NCBI RefSeq assembly: GCF_000974445.1
Contig: NZ_BBOJ01000001.1
Location: 682,001-746,000, forward strand
Source: Lentzea aerocolonigenes
Lineage (GTDB): Bacteria; Actinomycetota; Actinomycetes; Mycobacteriales; Pseudonocardiaceae
Length of the DNA: 64,000 bases
Direction: 5' to 3'
Part shown: positions 19,177 through 27,084 of the stretch, one piece after another
How positions within the stretch are numbered: position 1 is the first letter of the stretch
How the letters are laid out: the number at the start of each line of letters is the position of its first letter
Notes under the pieces: generated by a model
Told to the model about the DNA's origin: nothing
Databases searched by the model: none
Seen by the model: the letters and a program-made list of their open reading frames with translations, nothing else
Program-made: the position numbers and the translations under genes

Positions 19177-19988
19177 ACGTAGCTCCTGGCAGTCCACAGC
19201 TCGGGGAACACCGCTCGTTGGGTGCGCTTCTCCAGCCATGCAACACCGGCGGATCCACCGGTGCCCACCTTCGCGCCCATCGAACGGCGGGTCGCGAGCA
19301 GGTGGTCGTAGCGCCAGCGCGCGAACTCCTCGGCGATGTCGGTCAGCGCCTCGCCGAGCTCGAGCAGGTCGCGGTCGTCGCCGCGGTAGATCTCCGCCCA
19401 CACCTGTTCGACCTCGGGTGACGCCTCGTAGGCCTTGGTGAGGTCGCGGTCGAGGATCTCCTGCGGGATGGCGAACCCGCGGCGTTTCAAGGCAGCCAGC
19501 ACGTCGTCGTACAGCGAGGGCTTCGCGAGCGACTCCTCCAGCTGCGCGTGCATCGCCGGCACCGCGCGGTGCGGCACGAGCATCGACGCGGACTTCTCGC
19601 CGAGCAGGAACTCCATCTCGCGGTACATGCCCGACTGGAAGCCGGAGCCCTCGCCGAGCGCGTCGCGGAACGAGTTGAACTCGGTCGGCGTCATGCGCGC
19701 GATCGGCCGCCACGCCGCGGACAGCGCCTGCAGGTGCAGGTCGGAACGGCGCAGCGTGCGGACGGCGGCGCGCAGGTCGTCGGCGCGGAGCTCGGTCTGG
19801 GCCTGCCGCCACTCGAAGCAGAGCAGGCCGAAGTACAGCTCCATCACCTGCGTGATGACCAGGAACGACATCTCGCGCGGATCTTTGGACCACTGCTGTT
19901 GAAGGGTGTGCAGCACCGACGCGTGCACGTAGTCCTCGTACGGCGTGGTGCCGCCGAAATCCAGCTTGGGGGAGACGGGGCAGCTCAT
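19173..19988 (-). CDS. kynA: Tryptophan 2,3-dioxygenase-family haem protein
   Basis: 271 residues. The family landmarks FQSGMYREMEF (about 118), the proximal haem His in WRYDHLLATRR (about 230) and GTGGSAGVAWL are present. However, the distal haem-pocket segment, normally THQ-x-x-ELWFK, reads ITQVMELYFG: the His is Thr, Trp is Tyr and Lys is Gly. It may be a TDO with altered chemistry, or a member of the wider TDO superfamily such as MarE. Pairing with kynU argues for N-formylkynurenine production. It is divergent from an Lrp regulator with a perfect inverted repeat between them. Confidence 0.88.
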   Translation of the reverse strand: MSCPVSPKLDFGGTTPYEDYVHASVLHTLQQQWSKDPREMSFLVITQVMELYFGLLCFEWRQAQTELRADDLRAAVRTLRRSDLHLQALSAAWRPIARMTPTEFNSFRDALGEGSGFQSGMYREMEFLLGEKSASMLVPHRAVPAMHAQLEESLAKPSLYDDVLAALKRRGFAIPQEILDRDLTKAYEASPEVEQVWAEIYRGDDRDLLELGEALTDIAEEFARWRYDHLLATRRSMGAKVGTGGSAGVAWLEKRTQRAVFPELWTARSYV

Positions 19989-20059
19989 GCCTTCAATCCT
20001 CGCTCGAACCGTCGCTCACCTGAATGGATGACGAAAGGCGTTCGGCCCGAACTTCTTCT

Positions 20060-20094
20060 GAACGCAAAACGGATCGGCGGGTAGCTTTGCGTTC
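20060..20094. promoter_or_regulatory. Probable Lrp operator between kynA and lrp
   Basis: GAACGCAAA at 20060-20068 and TTTGCGTTC at 20086-20094 are a perfect 9-bp inverted repeat. The right arm touches the regulator's GTG start. The spacing places it over both divergent promoters, so the Lrp protein likely controls the kynurenine genes and itself. Confidence 0.7.
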
Positions 20095-20535
20095 GTGTTG
20101 GACGAGGTCGACAAGGCCCTGTTGGAGGCGCTCCAAGAGGATGCGCGCCTGTCGTACAACGAGCTCGCACGGCGAGTGCACGTCTCACCGCCGACGGTCG
20201 CGCAACGGGTCCGTCGGCTGGAGAACATGGGGGCCATCACCGGTTATCGCGCCGTGGTCGACCCCACCGTCGTAGGGCGTCCTGTCGTCGCGTTGGTGCG
20301 CATGAAGTGCTACGGCCCGAGGTGCATCACGGTGCATCCCGAGCTGCTCGACGACCTGCCCGAGGTGGTCGAGGTGGTGCGGCTGACCGGCGACATCTGC
20401 TCGGTGGTGAAGGTCGTGACGACGTCGATCACGGAGCTGGAACGGCTCCTGGTGCGGCTCGCGAGCCACGGGGAGACGTCGAGCGCGATGGTGCTCTCCA
20501 CCCCGATCCCCTGGCGCCCCGTGCGACCCGCCTAA
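20095..20535 (+). CDS. Lrp/AsnC-family regulator
   Basis: 146 residues from GTG 20095. The N-terminal HTH (LLEALQEDARLSYNELARRVHVSPPTVAQRVRRLENMGAI over about 9-48) is the AsnC type, followed by a RAM ligand-binding domain (VRMKCYG..., VVRLTGDICSVVKVV). It probably senses tryptophan, kynurenine or a product and switches the divergent kynA-kynU operon. The start is tight against an operator-like inverted repeat and has no Shine-Dalgarno, suggesting a leaderless mRNA. Confidence 0.88.
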   Translation: MLDEVDKALLEALQEDARLSYNELARRVHVSPPTVAQRVRRLENMGAITGYRAVVDPTVVGRPVVALVRMKCYGPRCITVHPELLDDLPEVVEVVRLTGDICSVVKVVTTSITELERLLVRLASHGETSSAMVLSTPIPWRPVRPA

Positions 20536-20562
20536 CCTCACCCGTCCGTGTTTGCTGACTGC

Positions 20563-20609
20563 ACGCGGGGACCCCGCGTACTCCAGGAAAGTACGCGGGG
20601 TCCCCGCGT
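20563..20609. terminator. Large hairpin between lrp and murQ with self-palindromic arms
   Basis: ACGCGGGGACCCCGCGTACT at 20563-20582 pairs perfectly over 20 bp with its complement at 20590-20609, leaving a 7-nt loop. Each arm is itself a palindrome (ACGCGGGG, one base, CCCCGCGT), so the RNA can also form two separate hairpins and the DNA a cruciform. It lies between convergent genes, consistent with a bidirectional terminator. Confidence 0.8.
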
Positions 20610-20630
20610 ACCGTCTGAAACAGGGGGAAA

Positions 20631-21542
20631 TCAGCCGGCTAGGCGATCCAGGGCGTTGCGGACGTGGCCCTTCGTGTCCTCCAAGGCAGCGGCCGCACGT
20701 TCGGTCGGCACGCCGGAAAGCAGGTGCACCAGCGCCACCTTGAGGTCACCGGACGCGTCCGTCAGCGCCTGCTCGCAGTCGCCCGCGGGCAGGCCCGTGG
20801 CCTCGTGCAGGATCCGGATCGTCCGCCCGCGCAGCTTCGCGTTCGTGGCCCGCATGCTGACCATCAGGTTCGAGTAGGTGCGGCCGAGCTTGACCATCAC
20901 GGCCGTGGAGAACGACGTCAGCACCAGCTTCTGCGCCGACCCGGCCTTCATCCTGGTCGACCCGGCGATCGCCTCGGGGCCGGTGTTCAACGCGACCAGG
21001 ACGTCCGGCTCGAACGGCACCGACGCGTTGTTCGACACCAGCACGGTTCGTGCGCCAAGCGCTTGCGCCTCCTGCAGCGCGCCGATCACGAACGGCGTGC
21101 GCCCGGACGCCGTCACGCCCACGACCAGGTCTTTCGCGGTCGCGTGGCGGCGGATCTGGGCCGCGCCGGAGTGGTCCTCGACCTCCTCGACCGCGCGGAC
21201 GAGGGCCTCGGGGCCGCCCGCGTGGTGGGCGACGAACCAGTCGGCGGGGGCGTTGAACGTGGGCACCAGCTCGGCGGCGTCCAGCGTGGCCAGACGGCCG
21301 GAGGTGCCGGCGCCGACGTAGTGGACGCGGCCGCCGGACATGATCGCGGTGACGCCGAGGTCGACCGCGCGGGCCAGCTCCGGCAGTGCCTGGGCGACCG
21401 CCGACGGGACGGTGCGGTCCTCGTCGTTGATCATGCGCAGCACGTCGATCGTGGAGACCCGGTCGATGTCCGTGGTGCGTGGGTTCCGTTGCTCGGTCGG
21501 AGAGTCCACGCGCACCACCACACCGTTCCGGGGGGAGATCAT
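20631..21542 (-). CDS. murQ: N-acetylmuramic acid 6-phosphate etherase
   Basis: 303 residues. The SIS-type core has VGAGTSGRLATLDAAE (about 75-90) and the family signature GPEAIAGSTRMKAGSAQK (about 190-207). It splits MurNAc-6-phosphate into GlcNAc-6-phosphate and D-lactate during cell-wall recycling. It overlaps murR by 4 bp and follows it. The exported hydrolases of the same pathway lie 2 kb to the right. Confidence 0.96.
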   Translation of the reverse strand: MISPRNGVVVRVDSPTEQRNPRTTDIDRVSTIDVLRMINDEDRTVPSAVAQALPELARAVDLGVTAIMSGGRVHYVGAGTSGRLATLDAAELVPTFNAPADWFVAHHAGGPEALVRAVEEVEDHSGAAQIRRHATAKDLVVGVTASGRTPFVIGALQEAQALGARTVLVSNNASVPFEPDVLVALNTGPEAIAGSTRMKAGSAQKLVLTSFSTAVMVKLGRTYSNLMVSMRATNAKLRGRTIRILHEATGLPAGDCEQALTDASGDLKVALVHLLSGVPTERAAAALEDTKGHVRNALDRLAG

Positions 21543-22459
21543 TTAGTCGTCTCCCGCGGCCGCCTGCGGCCGTCTGGTCTCGCGCCCAGCCGGTGGCCGG
21601 ACACCGCTTCGTAGGTCGCCTCCAGCGCCGTCTTCGCCGTGTCGACGTGGTGCTGGGCGACGCCGATGAACAGGCAGTCGATCACGGTCAGCTGCGCGAT
21701 GCGGCTGGCCATGGCGCCCGAGCGGAACGTGGTCTCGCGCGCGGCCGTGGTCAGCACGAGGTCGGCGACCTCGGTGATGGGCGAGCGCGGGAAGTTCGTC
21801 AGCGCCACCGTCGTGGCGCCGGCTTCGCGCGCGACCCGCAGCGCCTCGACGGTCTCCACGGTCGAACCGGTGTGGGAGATGCCGACGGCGACGTCCTGGC
21901 CGGTCAGCACGGCCGCCGACGTCAACGCGACGTGCGTGTCGTTCCACGCGAAGCAGGTGAGGCCGATGCGGTGCAACTTCTGCTGCAGGTCGAACGCGAC
22001 GAACGCGCTCGCGCCGAAGCCGTACGCGTCGACGCGGCGTGCGCCCGCGACGGCCTCTACGACCTTCGCGAGCGACTCCACGTCGAGCTGTTCGGCGGTC
22101 TCCTCGACCGCGCGGGCGTCGGCGAACGCGACCTTGCCGACGACCTGCTTGAGGTCGTCGCCGGGGCCGATGTCGCCGCCCATGTCGTGGTTGGCCCTGG
22201 CCTGGCTGCGGGCGGTGTCCGCGGCGAGCGCGATGCGCAGCTCCGGGTACCCGCCGACGCCGATGGCCTTGCAGAACCGCGTCACCGTCGTCTCACTGGT
22301 GCCCGCCTGCTCGGCGACCTCGGTGATGCTGCGGTGCGCGACCGTCGCCGGGTTCTCCAGCACCACCTTCGCGACGCGCTGCTCGGCGCGCGCGAGACCC
22401 GGCAGCAACGACCGGATCTTCACCAGCGGACTCGACTCGGCACTGCTTTCAGTGGACAC
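21539..22459 (-). CDS. murR: MurR/RpiR-family regulator
   Basis: 306 residues from GTG 22459. The N-terminal RpiR HTH includes ITEVAEQAGTSETTVTRFCKAIGVGGYPELR (about 46-76); the C-terminal SIS sugar-phosphate domain has GFGASAFVAFDLQQKL and GISHTGSTVETVEAL. It should bind MurNAc-6-phosphate or a related sugar phosphate and control murQ and probably the amiE-namZ-nagZ unit. No ribosome site precedes the GTG; a TTAGTAAGTTTCC element abuts the start and may be operator or promoter. Confidence 0.9.
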   Translation of the reverse strand: MSTESSAESSPLVKIRSLLPGLARAEQRVAKVVLENPATVAHRSITEVAEQAGTSETTVTRFCKAIGVGGYPELRIALAADTARSQARANHDMGGDIGPGDDLKQVVGKVAFADARAVEETAEQLDVESLAKVVEAVAGARRVDAYGFGASAFVAFDLQQKLHRIGLTCFAWNDTHVALTSAAVLTGQDVAVGISHTGSTVETVEALRVAREAGATTVALTNFPRSPITEVADLVLTTAARETTFRSGAMASRIAQLTVIDCLFIGVAQHHVDTAKTALEATYEAVSGHRLGARPDGRRRPRETTK

Positions 22460-22530
22460 GTGGGAAACTTACTAACCGCCATGGCGAGGGTCAACGCACT
22501 GTGTCCGAAAGTCACCCTGTCGGCGCTCGC

Positions 22531-22977
22531 TCAGCGGACGTCGGGGCGCTTCCTGGTCGAGACGGCGATCCGGTTCCACGAGTTGATCGTGAAGATCAGG
22601 GCGATGAGCTGCGCGAGCTCCTCCTCTTCGAAGTGCTTCGCGGCCTGCTCGTAGACCTCGTCGCTGACGTACTCGTGGCTGCTCAGGACGGTGATGGCCT
22701 CGGTCAGCCGCAGCGCGGCCTGCTCCTTCTCGGTGTAGAGGTCGCCTGCTTCCTCCCACGCGCTGAGCAGGTAGATGCGGGCCTCGGTCTCGCCGCCCTT
22801 GCGGGCGTCGACGGTGTGCATGTTGAGGCAGTAGGCGCAGTGGTTGAGCTGGGAGGCGCGGATGCGGACGAGCTCGGCGAGCTGCTCGTCGAGACCTTCG
22901 CGGGCGGCGGCGTCGAGGGCGATCATGGCGCGGTAGACCTTCGGTGCCTTCTTGGCGAGGTCGATGCGGTTCGTCAT
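22531..22977 (-). CDS. AhpD-like carboxymuconolactone-decarboxylase-family protein
   Basis: 148 residues from ATG 22977. The CXXC redox pair is in ASQLNHCAYCLNMHTVDA (about residues 43-60) with the following His, the AhpD core. Such small proteins act as alkylhydroperoxidases or thiol oxidoreductases. It is divergent from the MocR regulator, which probably controls it. The pair lies between the two peptidoglycan-recycling units without an evident link to that pathway. Confidence 0.85.
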   Translation of the reverse strand: MTNRIDLAKKAPKVYRAMIALDAAAREGLDEQLAELVRIRASQLNHCAYCLNMHTVDARKGGETEARIYLLSAWEEAGDLYTEKEQAALRLTEAITVLSSHEYVSDEVYEQAAKHFEEEELAQLIALIFTINSWNRIAVSTRKRPDVR

Positions 22978-22997
22978 GTCAGTGAACCTATGCCGCT

Positions 22998-23046
22998 GAT
23001 TGGCCCTGGGCATGGTGCAATCGGATCGTGGAATCGTGGGCCAATC
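22998..23046. promoter_or_regulatory. Inverted repeat around the MocR start
   Basis: GATTGGCCC at 22998-23006 and GGGCCAATC at 23038-23046 are perfect 9-bp complements spanning the MocR GTG codon and lying just upstream of the AhpD-like gene. Candidate binding site of the MocR protein. Confidence 0.45.
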
Positions 23047-24365
23047 TTGACTTCCACCTGGACCTGTCCGGTCCGGGTGGCCTGCGGCACCGGTTGACGG
23101 CGTCGCTGCGGGAGGCGGTCCGGTCGGCGCGGCTGCCTCCGGGGACCCGCCTGCCGGCCTCGCGGTCGCTCGCCGCCGACCTGGGGATCGCGCGGAACAC
23201 CGTCGCGGAGGCGTACGCGGAACTCGTGGCCGAAGGGTGGCTGACCGCTCGTCAAGGTTCGGGAACCGTTGTCGCGCAACGGGTCGCGCCACCTCCTCCG
23301 GTGACGCGCCGGGCCGTGGACGCGGACGTGCGGTTCGACCTGTCGGTGTCCACACCGGACATCACCGAGTTCCCGCGCACGGAGTGGGTCCGCTCGACGC
23401 GCCGGGCGTTGATGGCGGCGCCGTCGGAGGCGTTCGGGCCTGGTGACCCGCAGGGCCGGATCGAGCTGCGGACGGCCCTGGCCGAGTACCTGGCGCGGGC
23501 ACGTGGCGTACGGGCCGACCCCGAGCGGATCGTGGTGTGTTCGGGGTTCGCGGACGCGGTGCGGATGTTCAACCGGCTGCTCAAAGGTCCTGTGGTGGTC
23601 GAGGAGTACGGGCTCGACTTCCACCGGTCGTTGTGGAAGTCGACCGTGCCGTTGGCGGTGGACGACCACGGCGCGAACACCGAGCAGCTGCCGGACGACC
23701 GTCGTGCGTGCGTGCTCACGCCAGCGCACCAGTTCCCGTTGGGAGGGCCCCTGCACCCGTTGCGGCGCGCGTCGGCGGTGGAGTGGGCACGGCGCGTGGG
23801 TGGCGTTGTGCTGGAGGACGACTACGACGGTGAGTTCCGCTACGACCGGCAGCCCGTGGGAGCGGTGCAGGGGCTGGACCCGGAGCACGTGGTGTACCTG
23901 GGCACGTCGAGCAAGGCGTTGTCGCCGGCGTTGCGGATCGCGTGGATGGTGCTGCCGGACCGGTTCGTCGATCCGGTCCTGGCGTTGAAGACCGATCGCG
24001 AGCAGTACATCAGCATGCTCGACCAACTGACGTTGGCCGACTTCTTGTCGTCGGGTGCGTACGACAGCCATGTGCGACGAATGCGGTTGAAGTACCAACG
24101 GCGGCGCAACCGACTCGTGGAGGCTGTCTCGCCGTACGCGTCGGTGTCCGGTATCGCGGCCGGTATGCACGCCGTGCTCGACACACCGCACGAGAGCGCC
24201 ATCGTGCAGACGGCACGCGAATGCGGGATCGAGGTCAGTGCTCTCTCGTCGTTCCGGCACGAGCTGAGCGACGACGACCGCACGGGAATCGTGGTGAGCT
24301 TCGGAGCGCCCGCGTTTCCACGGGCGCTCCAGCCGTTCGCCGCGGTGCTAGCGGCTTGCTGCTGA
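23028..24365 (+). CDS. MocR-family regulator (GntR HTH fused to aminotransferase fold)
   Basis: 445 residues from GTG 23028. The GntR HTH covers about residues 20-85 (LREAVRSARLPPGTRLPASRSLAADLG..., NTVAEAYAELVAEGWL). The class I aminotransferase domain has PLP-binding residues including Asp in EDDYDGEFRYDR and Lys in GTSSKALSPALR (about 285). These proteins bind PLP as effector. Members regulate vitamin B6, GABA or other amine genes; the adjacent divergent AhpD-like gene is the likely target here. It is convergent with the amidase-like gene, overlapping it by 18 bp. Confidence 0.9.
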   Translation: MESWANLDFHLDLSGPGGLRHRLTASLREAVRSARLPPGTRLPASRSLAADLGIARNTVAEAYAELVAEGWLTARQGSGTVVAQRVAPPPPVTRRAVDADVRFDLSVSTPDITEFPRTEWVRSTRRALMAAPSEAFGPGDPQGRIELRTALAEYLARARGVRADPERIVVCSGFADAVRMFNRLLKGPVVVEEYGLDFHRSLWKSTVPLAVDDHGANTEQLPDDRRACVLTPAHQFPLGGPLHPLRRASAVEWARRVGGVVLEDDYDGEFRYDRQPVGAVQGLDPEHVVYLGTSSKALSPALRIAWMVLPDRFVDPVLALKTDREQYISMLDQLTLADFLSSGAYDSHVRRMRLKYQRRRNRLVEAVSPYASVSGIAAGMHAVLDTPHESAIVQTARECGIEVSALSSFRHELSDDDRTGIVVSFGAPAFPRALQPFAAVLAACC

Positions 24366-25871
24366 CCAGCCTTCTGCCGTGACGTTCCCGCGTGCGTGCA
24401 CGTAGACGCCACGGCCGTTGTACTGGCCTGCCTTCGTGTAGACGAAACGGGACTTGACGGGTTCTGTCGGCACCCAGCGGCGGCTCGTCGTCGTGATCGT
24501 GCGGACGTCCTGCCACTGCGTGCCGTCCCAGTGCTGGATCGTCAGCTTGTCGCCCTTGTCGACGTCGACGAAGACCTCGACCGGGCGGTCCGCGGTGAGA
24601 GTGCCGCCGGAAGTCGTTGCGCGCCACTGCCTTCCGTTCGCCTTCACGGCGAGCGCGTTGGCCAGACCGTCGGTGACGACCCGGCGCGCGGGGTTCACGC
24701 TGCCCCAGTCGCGGCTGGGGTGCACGCGGTTGGTCAGCAGGATCGCGATCGACCGTGAAGCCTTGTCGATCACGAACGACGTGCCGGTGTAGCCGGTGTG
24801 GCCCGCCGTGCCCGGTCCGCTCAGCCCGCCCATGTACCAGCGCTGGTCGAGCTCGAAGCCGAGTCCGTGGGCGTTGTCGGGGAACTGCTGGTTGAAGTTC
24901 GTGAGCATCAGCTCGACGGAGTGCTCGGTCAGGATCCTGCGGCCCTGGTAGGTGCCGCCGTTGAGAATCGTCTGACCGAGGATGGCGAGGTCTTTGGCGG
25001 TGCCGAACACACCGGCGTGTCCGGCGACTCCTCCGAGGGACCACGCGTTCTCGTCGTGCACCTCGCCGCGGACCATGCCGCGTGGTGGCGCGGACTGGAA
25101 CTCCGTGGCGGCGGTGCGGTCCTTGGCCTTCGGGTTGTAGCCGGTGTCCTTCATGTTGAGCGGCTTGGTGATGCCGTCTTTCACGGCCTGGTCGAGCGTC
25201 TTGCCGCTGACCTTGTGGACGAGTTCGCCGAGCGTGATCAGGTTCAGGTCGGAGTAGACGTACGTGGTGCCGGGGGTGGATTTCGGCTTCACGTCCATGA
25301 CGGCCTTGATGCGTGACGGGACGTCTGGGTACAGCTTCCACAACGCGATGAACGGTTCGAGGCCGCTCGTGTGTGTGAGGAGCTGCTTGACGGTGATGTT
25401 CTCCTTGCCGTTCACGCCGAACTCGGGCAGGTAGGTGGCGACGCGTTCGTCGATGTCGACCTTGTGCTGCTCGACCTGCTGGATCACCGCGATCGACGTG
25501 AAGAGCTTGGAGATCGAGGCGAAGTCGAAGATCGTGTCCTTCTGCATCGGGACGCGTTCTCGTTCTGGCAGCTGGGTTTCCTGGTCTTGGTAGAGCACCG
25601 CGTAGCCCGTGCGGTCGTGCGTGACGATCTTGCCGTCGTGCACGTACATCGTGACGGCGCCGGCGAAGAGCGGTTTGCCGTTCGCCTGGGGCTTCTGGAA
25701 CTCGCGGAGCTGGCGCAGCGCGGTGTTGATCGGTGCCGGGTCGAGGTTCGCCCAGTACGGGTTCGACTCGCGCAGCGTCGTCCAGGGGTGCGCGAAGCCG
25801 TCCTGGGGCTGGTCGAAGTGGCCGGGGATCGCGGCCGTCACGAGTGCGACGGCCAGTGCAGGGATGAGCAT
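24348..25871 (-). CDS. Exported serine hydrolase of the beta-lactamase fold, AmiE-like amidase
   Basis: 507 residues with an N-terminal signal (LIPALAVALVTAAIPG). The class C beta-lactamase-like active site is clear: SISK (Ser-X-X-Lys, about 120), YSDLN (Tyr-X-Asn region, about 205) and HTGYTGTS (about 345). A C-terminal beta-type module (about 415-507) follows. In B. subtilis the gene order murQ-murR-murP-amiE-nagZ-namZ includes a related protein, AmiE, that removes stem peptides from muramyl fragments; position beside namZ and nagZ supports that role here. Seven bases separate it from namZ. Confidence 0.82.
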   Translation of the reverse strand: MLIPALAVALVTAAIPGHFDQPQDGFAHPWTTLRESNPYWANLDPAPINTALRQLREFQKPQANGKPLFAGAVTMYVHDGKIVTHDRTGYAVLYQDQETQLPERERVPMQKDTIFDFASISKLFTSIAVIQQVEQHKVDIDERVATYLPEFGVNGKENITVKQLLTHTSGLEPFIALWKLYPDVPSRIKAVMDVKPKSTPGTTYVYSDLNLITLGELVHKVSGKTLDQAVKDGITKPLNMKDTGYNPKAKDRTAATEFQSAPPRGMVRGEVHDENAWSLGGVAGHAGVFGTAKDLAILGQTILNGGTYQGRRILTEHSVELMLTNFNQQFPDNAHGLGFELDQRWYMGGLSGPGTAGHTGYTGTSFVIDKASRSIAILLTNRVHPSRDWGSVNPARRVVTDGLANALAVKANGRQWRATTSGGTLTADRPVEVFVDVDKGDKLTIQHWDGTQWQDVRTITTTSRRWVPTEPVKSRFVYTKAGQYNGRGVYVHARGNVTAEGWSAASR

Positions 25872-25878
25872 GGCGTCC

Positions 25879-27084
25879 TCACCGGTAGCGCAGGTAGGGC
25901 AGGCGGGTGCGGCGGAACTGCTGGAGCTCCTGCTGCCACGCGCCGACGATCTCGGCCAGGTCCGCCCCGGCGTCGATCATCCTGCGCAGCCGGTCGGAGC
26001 CGCTGAGCTTGTCGATCCAGTTGTCGGGCCGCCACGCGAACACACCGGGGTACAGCGACTTCGCGGTGATCAGCATGGCTGTTGCGGCCTTGATGGCGTC
26101 GAAGGAGTGCGGATCGGTGACGTGCAGGGTGACACCGCCGCAGGTCTTGCCCTGGAACTTGTTGAACGTCGGCGAGAAGTAGGTCTCGCGGAAGCGGATC
26201 CCTTTGAGGTTGAGGGTGTTGAGCTGCTCGGCCCAGCGCCAGTCGATCCCCGGTGCGCCCACGGTTTCGAACGGGCGGGTGGTGCCGCGGCCCTCTGAGA
26301 GAACAGTGCCCTCGAACAGGCACGTGCCGGGGTAGACCAGCGCGGTGTCCTGGGTGGGCATGTTCGGGCTCGGTGGCACCCACGGCAGCCCGGTGTCGAG
26401 ATCGTTCCGCCGCCAGTGCTTCACGTTGACCACTTCGAGGTGCGTCTTGACGTCGAACTCGCCTCGGAAGAAACGGGCCAGTTCGCCGACGGTCATGCCG
26501 TGCTGCTGCACGATCGGCTTGAGGCCGACGAAGGTGGCGTAGGCGGGGTCGAGCTGCGGGCCGTTCGCGGTGCCACCGACGGGGTTCGGGCGGTCCAGGA
26601 CGATGAAGTCGAGGTTCGGTGCGGCCTGCATCGCCGTGTACATCGTCCAGATGTACGTGTAGAAGCGCGCGCCTACGTCCGCGATGTCGAACACGAGCGT
26701 GTCGATGCCCGCTTTCGTGAACATCGCTTGGATCTTCGCGGCGTTGGCGCCGTACGTGTCGTACACCGGGATACCGGTGCGTGGGTCCGCGTAGTCGCCC
26801 TCGGAGCCACCGGCTTGTGCGGTGCCGCGGAAGCCGTGTTCGGGGCCGAAGACGGCGAGCGGTTTGGCGTCGAGGGCGACCATCGAGTCGACGATGTGGG
26901 TCTGGTCGGTGAGGACACCCGTCGGGTTCGTGAGCACGCCGACCTTGCGGCCCTTCAGCTTGCGCCAGCCGTCGCGCGCGAGCTGCTCCGCGCCGGTGAC
27001 GAGCTTCGGGGCCGCGGTGGCGGTGCCGGTGGTGACGAGGGGGACGGACAGTGCGCTTGCAGTGAGGAAGCTCCGCCTTCTCAC
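25879..27084 (-). CDS. namZ: Exo-beta-N-acetylmuramidase NamZ (DUF1343)
   Basis: 401 residues from GTG 27084. The N-terminus RRRSFLTASALSVPL with TATAAP resembles a Tat signal. The DUF1343 core shows GVLTNPTGV, VFGPEHGFRG (about 90), DIADVGARFYTYIWTM (about 145), DRPNPVGG and YPGTCLFEGT...SEGRGTTRPFE (about 265). NamZ removes single MurNAc residues from the non-reducing end of peptidoglycan chains, acting alternately with NagZ. GTGA overlap couples it to nagZ upstream; the amidase follows. Confidence 0.9.
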   Translation of the reverse strand: MRRRSFLTASALSVPLVTTGTATAAPKLVTGAEQLARDGWRKLKGRKVGVLTNPTGVLTDQTHIVDSMVALDAKPLAVFGPEHGFRGTAQAGGSEGDYADPRTGIPVYDTYGANAAKIQAMFTKAGIDTLVFDIADVGARFYTYIWTMYTAMQAAPNLDFIVLDRPNPVGGTANGPQLDPAYATFVGLKPIVQQHGMTVGELARFFRGEFDVKTHLEVVNVKHWRRNDLDTGLPWVPPSPNMPTQDTALVYPGTCLFEGTVLSEGRGTTRPFETVGAPGIDWRWAEQLNTLNLKGIRFRETYFSPTFNKFQGKTCGGVTLHVTDPHSFDAIKAATAMLITAKSLYPGVFAWRPDNWIDKLSGSDRLRRMIDAGADLAEIVGAWQQELQQFRRTRLPYLRYR

